Source: Acephala macrosclerotiorum (lineage: Eukaryota > Ascomycota > Leotiomycetes > Helotiales > Mollisiaceae). Taken from it: 64,000 nucleotides of DNA. The notes under the pieces are model-generated. The model was not told where the DNA came from, made no database searches, and was given only the letters and a program-made list of their open reading frames with translations. A program made the translations under genes and the position numbers. Of this stretch, positions 55,601 through 64,000 are shown piece after piece. The stretch spans positions 310,001-374,000 of the forward strand of contig MU119224.1 in assembly GCA_014904845.1 (NCBI GenBank), in the 5' to 3' direction. Each line of letters opens with the position of its first letter. Positions within the stretch are counted from its first letter, which is position 1.

Positions 55601-56491
55601 ATTGCTTTCAGTTGTTCGAGTCACGGTCACATTCACAGAAGACAATCCGAACAAGTAATGATGTTTTGTACACATGCACAATGCTTTGATTTTTGGGAGG
55701 CTTTTACAGCTCTGCTCTGCCTACTACTCACTCGCTACGCTAACTAAGTCGCTCGCTCGCTGACGAAGTTTTAGCCAGGCCAAGCTTTCTGTCTTTGAAG
55801 TTCTTTCCACCAAAAAATGCCTTGATGCAATACCACATACCGTGACTCGACTTTCCATACTCTGTTATGTCCAACTCATCTGATAGTGATGTGTGGACAA
55901 TCCCAGATCGGATTTTTGACAAGCCAAACCCAACTCAACTATCGTAGCACACACCAGGTTTACAAACGCGCCAAATTGGCGGTTGAAGTAGCAAAGAATA
56001 AAAGATCAAAACAATGGTATCTTCCGAAAACGCCAGGAGTGCCCCTATTTCATGAGCCGCCAGTCACATGTCGCCATGCTGGATTCGTGCTCGGTATCAA
56101 ACGTAACAAACCCTCACTTCTTTTCCGTATCCAGACCCTGTCCTGTTGTACCAGATCTCCTATCAAAGAAAGTGGAAGGACATAAAAGGCCAAAACGCCA
56201 CTAATGTATAGGCCGTTCCACGCACGCAATGATGTAAAACAAGAAAGCAGAAAAAAAGACGCTAAAACCCAAAATGCTGGTGCGCTCAGTAGACATTATT
56301 CCATCCCAATGCAGATGCTTTCATGTCAGATATCCATACGTAGACCTCTATGCCAAGAGTGTCAGACGTGGATGCTGATGAGGCTATGAAGCCGATACGG
56401 CTTCGTATAATGTATGCTGTGCCGACTGTATGTATGTTGTAAATGTTGCTGATGATCCATCGTTATTGCGATGGACGGCTCGAGGATTCGT
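49616..56491. other. 6.9-kb gene-poor tract
   Basis: No gene is confidently supported. Longer open frames exist: 49644-50081 plus overlapping 50155-49616 minus, and 52590-53039 plus overlapping 52981-52550 minus. They overlap on opposite strands and show no recognisable domain. The 52590 frame contains one strongly hydrophobic stretch (LLFAPLVIFIILFVIMTTHT). An orphan TATATAAG lies near 50387. From 53.4 to 55.4 kb the plus strand is C/A-rich with simple repeats (CCT run at 54545-54570, CCAAG/CCATG repeats near 55200), as in long untranslated leaders or promoters. Long regulatory DNA or an unrecognised non-coding transcript is possible. Confidence 0.4.
54545..54570. repeat. Trinucleotide (CCT)n microsatellite
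   Basis: About 8.5 uninterrupted CCT units. No coding frame of note runs through it. Confidence 0.85.
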
Positions 56492-58343
56492 TCACCATCC
56501 ACGGGAATGGTATTCGCCAAGACCTTGACCATAGTATTCGTTCCAAGTCGACTTGTTGCCTTCCTTGTCCTCTCCATTCATGTATACTTTTTCTGGGTAT
56601 TGCTTGAGGTTCGCGACGTCATGTGCTGTGTGCCTTCGCTTCAGGACCGCGTTGGCAGTTTGTGACTTCTGCTTACGTTCCCAGAGGAGGTGTTGTCGAA
56701 GGCTGACAGTGAGCTCTGAGGCGAGCATGTTTCGTCTGGTCGTGCGAGGTGAGAGAGCTTGCTGATGAGGAGTCGTGTTTGTAGTAGTCTGGATGATAGG
56801 TTGAGCTGCAGATCTTGGGATCTCTGATCGAGGAATCTCCGAGATAGGCTTCAGACCCTTCATCATGAGAGGTGCGGCGTCGTCAGAGTCAGGGGAGGCT
56901 GCCAGTGAAGGGCCGTTCGGTGATGATGTTCGCGATCGTTGCAGAGCAGATGTCGATCTCGAAGCAGCAGCAGCATTGGCGAGAGCGTTCGCTCTGTCAT
57001 TCTGGTGAAGCATGGTCGTGATCAACGATCGTCGCGATGTCAGGTTTGGTCTCGAGTCGACGCGTTGGAAGAAAGTCTTCTCGTCAATGCTGGCATTGCC
57101 ACTATCCTCGACAGAGTCTTCCCAATCCGAAGAGTCGTCATCGTCGTCAATGGCACTCTCATCGATCTCATCCTCATCAGACTCGAAAACATCGTCATCA
57201 AACCTTTCCTCGTTGATAGTGCGCGTCGCAACCTCATCTCTGAACGATGTCTGTTTCTTGTTCTTCGTCAGGTCGGAAAGTCCGTTGCGAGTCTGTATCT
57301 TCTGTGGGAGAGAGCTTTCGTCTTCATTTGAGGAGCCACCGAAGCTGAACATGGCGTTCTTCTTCTTTTGTTGAGGAACCAACTTGCTGTCGATTGAGTT
57401 AGGTTGCTCACTAAGGGAGTCGTCTCCAGATGAGCCACCGAGAGCGAACATTTGCTGCTTCTTTGGTTGAGGTCCTTTGGAAGCTGGTGCATCGGTAAGG
57501 TCGGTGGTGGGAATGGATGATGGCGCGGTTAAGAGGGGGATGGATCGGTACGAGGAGCTAACATGTGATGGAGAGAAACCCCTGACCACGCTTGTGGTGC
57601 TCTTCATTGACGCGCCGCTTGCGGAGTCGGTTGAGGCTGGTTGTGCCGAGCAATCAGAAGCGTTGTCCGTCGATGACTGGCTTTCGATGGAAGATGTGGT
57701 AATTTTAGGGATGGCAGTAGCTGGTTTTGGTTCCTCGGGTCTGCTGGCAAGTGGCGCGAGGTTGAATTGTGTGCTGAGGGATAGTGGTTCCAGGTCCTTC
57801 TTTTCCTTAATGGTGATAACCATCTTTTCCAGATCATCTGGTGTGATGTGACGTTCTCGACCCCGACTTCTGCTGTTGACCGAGTCCTGTCGGACGATGT
57901 GTGGGCGTGTGATGTCGAGAGGAGCCGAGGTGGAAGCTGAGGTATGGTCGGATTCGAATTCGAGAGCTTCTTCGTCTGGTAGTGAGTCGAGACTGCCAGA
58001 GAGACTAGGCACTTCTATTGTTGAGTACCGACCTTCTGAGCTCCTCGAAGCGATGGAGATCGCAGGTGTTGTGGCGTTGGCTTCAGACACTGGATCACAG
58101 CAGAAGGTTTCTCTGTTCCATAGTCTCCAACTCAGGTTTTCTAATCTTCGTCCCTCCTCGAGAGATCCAGCGCATCGTGAAAATACTGCGAGTTTGTTAG
58201 TACTGGCTGTTCACGGCATGATGCTAGGGAAGACAATGCTCACCAGTCCACATGCTGAATAGGTTCTCCACGTTTCTGGTGTCGACTTTGTGTATGAGAC
58301 CGACGTCCACGGTCAGGACAGGCGCATCTAGTCTTGAAGGCAT
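56492..58343 (-). CDS. DUF1752/DUF3295-type regulatory protein
   Basis: Two exons (58343-58244, 58185-56492) encode 597 residues. The intron (58186-58243) joins NVENLFSMWT to VFSRCAGSLEEGRRLENLSW. With RLWNRETFCC this forms the short N-terminal DUF1752 motif found in fungal proteins linked to nitrogen or glucose signalling. The C-terminal half matches the DUF3295 type: acidic DVFESDEDEIDESAIDDDDD, then NLTSRRSLITTMLHQNDRAN, RRNMLASELTVSLRQHLLWE and VLKRRHTAHDVANLKQYPEK, ending GLGEYHSRGW. The middle holds Ser/Thr-rich segments and two related MFALGG/MFSFGGSS motifs. It is probably a nuclear or cytosolic regulator with no catalytic domain. A 154-codon frame lies in the upstream leader. Function beyond the family link is inference. 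Confidence 0.88.
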
Positions 58344-61300
58344 GGTGGCAATGTGGTAGCTCGCTCACGAGCAGCTATTATTAGGAAAACAGGACTGTTG
58401 ATGTCTGCTCGCGATTGACTCGCTGAGCGATGGGGAAAGGGCGTTGGAACGGTGTAAATGTTCGTTGCAGATGCAGATACTGCGTCTTTGTCGTTGCGCC
58501 GAAGAAGTGTTGGATCGAATGTAGAATCAAGTCTCTTCGGTCTGGTAATCGATAGCAACGGCGAGATGTATTAAGCGGATGCGACTGAGATGATGAATGG
58601 TAAGTGCAGATGTAGGAGTGATCTGGGAGTGTCGATGTTGTAGAATAGTTGCCCTGCTTTGTGGGTGAAGTCGTTGTGCGTTCGGATGCAGCCGTTTGGA
58701 GAGAAAGGGAGGGTTTTCTTTGAGGTGGATGTCGCGTCAGTAAGTAGTCGTTGATGTGTGGGACATTGAGGAAGGAGCGCATGGGTCTGGCTTTTGCTTT
58801 TGCTCGTGGCGCGACCATGTTTTCGGAGAGGAAAAACTTAGCCACAAGAAGTAATATATGAAAGTGGGACTAATCCGAAGGGAGCTGTACCTTTTTACTG
58901 CCCCTTTGGGACACTGAGCACACTTGACTGGGGCTCAGGATTCGACGCCAGGGCCGGGGGGGACAGAGTTCGGGTCGGTCGGGGGGGTGAAAAGATGGGG
59001 GTAAAAGAGAGGAGGCGTCCTCGGGCATCCGCCGTGGCTGGATAGGCCCAGCTTTGAATTGACGTGGGCCTCAGGCTTTGGGCATCGGAATGAAGCACGA
59101 TTCAGTGAACCGCACTGCTTGTGCGAAATCTTCGTATTCAGTGTTGGCCAGCAGGTCCAGACAGGTCAAGACCAAAGCAAGACCACGTCCCACGTTACTC
59201 TCGCTGCTCATGCTCATGCTCATGCTCATGCGTAGTATGCTCGTCCACAGCCCTCACTGGCATACGGCCCTACTACTACTCAGATTTCAAGAACACAGTT
59301 GCTCATTCAGCCAGACCAGGCTCAGCGCTCAGGAGGCAACGAGGCGGGTCGGAAGTTGCACTGTTCGTTTGCCTCTGCTCCAGTGTTCGTCTTCCTCTGC
59401 GCCGACCGATGGTGGGAGTGGCATCTCACCCCGTCACAGGCTCACAGGTACAGCTCGGTACCTGGTCGCAGAGTCATGTGCGCCGGCGAATCCTGGCCCA
59501 GCACTCACGCGGTCTCTGCTTGGGCACTCGCGGTCGGAATGTTCTTGCGCTCGAAACACGCTGCAATTTCGATGAAGTAATGCCGCCAGCAGAGTGAACT
59601 GTCCTCAGTCTGCCAGCAAATGTGACTTGAAGCGCTGTGATGGTGCTGGCAGGATGTTCAAGTGCAGGTGATGCCTTCGAGTTCTGCCATCTGGCGGTCA
59701 AACGTCGCAGGCCAGGCCAGGCCAGGCCAAACGCAGGACAGGACTCACTCAGCCTTCTCTTCCGAACGGGTAATCCGATCGTCGTCCATCTCGCACTCCA
59801 TCTCCATTGCCACAAGGGGCAGCGACGTGGAATGCCACTAAGCCCCCATTGGGCATTTCCCTGAATGGGTATCATTTGCAATGGCGTCTCTTCGGTGTAA
59901 CCAGGGCTACTCTGGTACTGCCGGGGCAGACGGTGGAAACACTCAACCCCTGCCTCCTCGCTCCAACGTCCACCCCCCCCCCCCCCCTTGTCCTGGACAC
60001 CGCCCATTTGCAGGGCAACATCCCGAGCCTTTGGAACCTACCAGCATCAGAAGAGGTGTCGTGAACGCCAACGCAAAATCCCGGCGGATGCCCACGCCCT
60101 CAACCACCCAGCACCCCTGGTCGATGACTGAGGATGATGAATTGATGATGAACCTCGAACCGGAGAATGAATCGTGACAGTTTTCGTTTTTGCGTTCATC
60201 ATCAAGCCAGAACAGGTTCAATCATCGTGACGGACGATTAGATTACACAGGCAGGCAAAACAAAGTTGCCAACCGTTCGGACGATTGGAGTTGGAGGAAT
60301 AGTATCGCGAGAGTATTGGCTCCAGCAAGCCGTCTCATTTCTATTCATGACGAAAGGGCAAACACCACCGGGACCACGGGACTAATGGCAATATGAATGG
60401 AAGTCGTTCAGTAAGTGCGTACGACGTAGTAGAAAGTATCTTTGGACGAGTGTGTACCTGAGTACCTGAACCCGAATCCTGTTTTCCGAACGCCAAAATC
60501 CCTCGGCAGCTCCAGAATCAGGATTCAGTGACTATAGGCTCTGATGCGAATGGGTTCTCGATACAAAAACAATATTTCGATAGCACATAGCCCACATTCA
60601 CCAGCAAAAGGAGACAATCTCCAACACGAGCCAAAGTATGGGGTTATCGACGTATCAATGTTCTCATTCTGCTTTGCGACGCCTACATGCATTGCCGCGG
60701 TGTTACACGGGAGGCTCTTCCCCAGATTGGCCTCGTCCAGAAAGGGTGTGTGAATCATCCCAAACACACCAAGTGGTTAAAGCCAGGGACGTCGCACAAA
60801 ATGTCAGAAGGCTCGAATTCGTTGGTCTCCAATCCTCCATCTGAGGCGAATTCTGTACGAAATACGCCTCTGAAAGCCCAAACGCCAGTGTTGCTTCTGG
60901 AAGGCCGCATCATGAGACAAGCCTCCTTTACCAACCACCCCGACTCTGCATTCACCCCCACACTGGTACGCATGGAAGCAGATACTCCGGCTTCCTAATC
61001 AGGCGACCTCGTGGACATCGTGAATCTGATTGTTCCTGTCTCTCTGCGGCACATTCAGGTCATCTCTTTCTACTTCAGACAGCGAAGAAGCAACTGACAG
61101 TAGAGTTACATTGGCAAAGGAAGGATCGAGAGGATCGAGGCAAGGCAGCGATCAAAATCGGTATTGCATGGTGTCCAAGGGCTAAATATGGTTTCACTCA
61201 GATCTCAGCTCCCAATTCGGCTTGCCTCTTAATCACAAAATGACCAAACTACAACTCCAGCACCTCCGGGGCTTGGGAAGAGGCTTCCCCGTCCCCGTCG

Positions 61301-64000
61301 TCTGGCTGCCGTCGATCACTTCATTAATCGCGAGGCGATTCTGACCAGTTGCATCTCGTCCACATTCCAATTGTTTGGACGCCGTTCTGGCCACAAAGTA
61401 AGGAATGCGGCGTCTCGCGATCTTCATACTTACAGCATCTGGTTCCCGCAAAGCGGTCCAGATGCAAGGCAAAAACAACAAACATCGAAGTCTCATCTCT
61501 CCATTTCTTCTTAGACATTCAAACATCAAAAAAGCTCCGGGGTGAAATAAAACCCCCACGGCTCTCAGTCCGGAACTGTGCGACCCCACGTTCTCAGAAA
61601 CAACCACATGACTATGCTCAGTGCGGTGGCTATCCAGGCTATTAACGAGGCTCGACCCGTACCGCCCATCATTTGGCAGTTCACACCGGACATTCGACAC
61701 ACACGATCTTCATCAATCAATCAAATCGCGAGACCAAAAGAAATAACCTATTCTGGATCGCATCATTCGTCAGCTCTGGGCGAATGTCATGCCATAAGCA
61801 ATGGACATGGTGCGCGCGGTTACGCTCAGGAGTTCTCGACCCCTCCTTTATCACTATCACATAAATACCATGTCACGAATTTTCTCATTGGTGGCCTTCA
61901 TGTATTTTTGGATCTACAACATCAATTCACAGAGGTCAAAGGGAAAGGATATCGGGATGTTACAGTTCAGGAGGTCATGCGCAACATTGCAACATGAAAA
62001 ACAGCCTGTGCGAATTAGGGGGTCGGATCGTTGGAACAACTCATGAAACAACCGCGAACAGATCTCCTGAAGCATATCACATTCACAATCAGCAATCTAT
62101 CTATGACTCGACAGCCTTACATTCCATTCATAGCCAAAAATCAATCATCAGCTGTGCGAGAGTTGCGGATCTTGGCGCCGGGACTGCGATATGCGACCTT
62201 CGTAATATCGTCCGTTTGATTGTCCAGCGCATCAGTTCAGCCCCGAGGATTATTGGAATCATCTGCTACAATACAAATCCCCACGGCTTGTTGCGCCCGA
62301 GACATGAGCATATCAAGACTTCACCAATATGGAAGGCTAAGAAAGTCATGATGACTTTACAAATATGCTGCCAACAACTGCTGATGTTTATGATGACAAG
62401 AAGACCTGATCCTGAATGCTGATCGTATTGACAACGCATCGAACATACCGACTAGGACTCCATCATCTGACTATTTCATCCCTCCGGACATCCAGCATCA
62501 TCAGCGTTGGGGGCCGATATCAGCCTTTCGGCGAGCTGCCGCCAGCTCAGCCTGGTGTGGCGAGGGAGTAACTCTGCATGAGCTGAATGAAGCTCGTGAT
62601 CACTTCAATCGTGATCACTTCAAATTAGAAGATACTTGACCGAAGTACGATATCGTTACATTTACCTCCAAATAATCGAATCGATAGATGGGGAAGCGGA
62701 GGCAGAAACAAATCTGCCTTGTAACGTTATCAAATTCGCCATCGTCCTCGTAAGCTCAGCACTTAGATCTTAAGGTGAAGGTCGTATTTCGGGTGCTGAC
62801 ACTCTTCCAACATCAAATCAGACGCCTCATCAACCACCATGACCGCTGTGGCACTTTTGACAGGACAGTCATTTCAGAGTTTCATCCATTGAAAAGAAGG
62901 GACACCGCAAAAAGAGTCAACCCCGGATCAGGTACCTATTTGTGTTCACCAGAGTACGTATCAAAAGTATCACAACCCATCACGAGGACAATGATGACAC
63001 TCAGCCTTGTCGCCCGCCTCCAGCCCCCAATGTGGCGAGGTCTATTGAGCAACAAAGCGAAACGCTTCTCCATCCATCCTTAACCGCCTAAATTGTGCAT
63101 CCAGGTACCGCGCAGCCAGTCAAAAAATCCTTCATCCGAACATATTAATTCTGGTATTAAATTATTAAATCCTCAATCTCATAGCAAAATTCCCAATTTG
63201 GAAGAGAGTAAAGATCATCCTGGTCCATAGGGCCCGTCTCTTCCCGATCAGGCCTTATGGCTTGGACTACTATCATATGATATCGAGGTTCCTTTTGAGG
63301 TCGAGTCTCTCGCCCCGCGCTCGTGAAAAGAGTTGCGGAGAAGTATGGGGTACAAGCTTCCCAGCCGTCAATAACATCAAGTTCTTACCTCAACCTCGGA
63401 GACCCACACTCCTCACTTCATCACTTCTCTCATCACATCAAAAAGAAACAGCCGACCGCTGAAGGAAGCCCTATCTCAGACAGCTGATCCTTTTGTCATA
63501 AAGAGAGTTCAACCCCGCCGGCACGATTGAACTTAATCTATGCTTTCGCTCCAATGGTCTGCTTGTAGCGCGGTCGCCACTCCGCCCATCGTCGCTTGAA
63601 TCCGCCTTGATTCCAGCAGCGGCATCAATCTCATCTCGATCCCACCGGCACCTCTCACTCACAGACCCCGTCAAAGATCCAAGGATTCCTCATCAGTTGA
63701 CGATCAAATCTCGAAAGCATAAAACCCCCACCTCCCAAAACCCGTGATCAAAATCTCATGCATCGAGAACATCCTCTCCCGTCACCTGGCTCCACACCTC
63801 CACAAACGCAAAAGCAAGCTAAAATTACCAACTCATGCACGTGTTAGGGGATTATTTTTAAACGAGGTCGGTCGCCTCAGAAGAATTCCGAGGCAGTGGC
63901 ACAAGCATGTCAAACAGGCTGAATTTACCGGCTGAAGTGCCGGCTTATTTCCCCCTGCATTTGCAGTCTGCTTTCAGCTCGCGCGCGTGTTGGAGGCGTA
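58344..64000. other. 5.7-kb gene-poor tract to the window end
   Basis: No gene is confidently supported. A minus-strand frame at 58845-58381 (154 codons, MAKFFLSENMVAPRAKAKAR) may be an upstream open frame in the leader of the DUF3295 gene. Frames at 59078-59597 plus, 60007-59474 minus and 61700-61233 minus overlap others and lack recognisable domains. Simple repeats occur: four GCTCAT units at 59206-59229, CCAGG repeats near 59712, and a run of about 15 C near 59975. The tract may be promoter DNA of a gene beyond the window. Confidence 0.4.
59206..59229. repeat. Hexanucleotide (GCTCAT)4 repeat
   Basis: Four perfect units follow each other. It overlaps open frames that are probably not genes. 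Confidence 0.85.

Noticed and set aside
59078..60007. Several overlapping frames of 93-177 codons on both strands
   Set aside because: They arise in a G+C-rich repeat-containing tract with few stops in any frame and no domain.
61233..61700. A 155-codon minus-strand frame
   Set aside because: No family resemblance, no splice context, and equally long frames exist on the other strand.

Overview
This window looks like nuclear DNA of a filamentous ascomycete (Pezizomycotina). Most genes carry short spliceosomal introns of about 45-70 bp with GT..AG ends and CTAAC/CTGAC-like branch sites. The gene content is typical of the group: a type III polyketide synthase, a Hsp70-like protein, a GH7 remnant, a GH18 chitinase remnant, an LSB5-type VHS/GAT protein and a DUF3295-type protein. 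A Leotiomycetes/Helotiales origin is my guess from protein resemblance only. Gene models below were built by hand from splice signals and reading-frame continuity.

Left part (1-14.6 kb): the 3' part of a RAD4/XPC repair gene, then a ferric-reductase-type NADPH oxidoreductase. Next comes a compact, metabolism-rich block: a type III polyketide synthase, a small multi-pass membrane protein, a membrane-anchored methyltransferase-like protein, a cytochrome P450 (head to head with the methyltransferase-like gene across only 191 bp) and an alpha/beta hydrolase with an Asp nucleophile. I regard the P450, methyltransferase-like, PKS and hydrolase genes as a candidate secondary-metabolite cluster, which is inference from proximity.

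Middle (14.6-36 kb): this is a decayed, mobile-element-rich stretch. It holds a broken DUF3433 membrane-protein gene, a 16-bp degenerate minisatellite, and an intact divergent pair (coiled-coil protein and Hsp70-like ATPase). Then follow an AT-rich pogo/Fot1-like transposon corpse with long inverted repeats, a remnant of a DUF3435/FluG-type zinc-finger gene invaded by a 0.8-kb inverted-repeat element, and a broken conserved gene. Intact BUD22 and SDR genes come next, then a GH7 cellobiohydrolase pseudogene that has lost its catalytic core in frame.

Right part (36-64 kb): this contains housekeeping or conserved genes (a 117-aa conserved protein, a single-pass membrane protein, a 954-aa acidic nuclear-type protein, LSB5), a PAC1/LIS1 fragment and a 249-bp TA-flanked MITE ending 17 bp before a start codon. 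A 5'-truncated GH18 chitinase pseudogene follows, then two gene-poor tracts either side of a DUF1752/DUF3295 gene.

A recurring theme is pseudogenization. Premature stops in four separate dead genes are all TAG, the product expected of CpA-to-TpA (RIP-like) change at CAG or TGG codons, and the transposon remnant is strongly AT-rich. No rRNA, tRNA or CRISPR structure was recognised.
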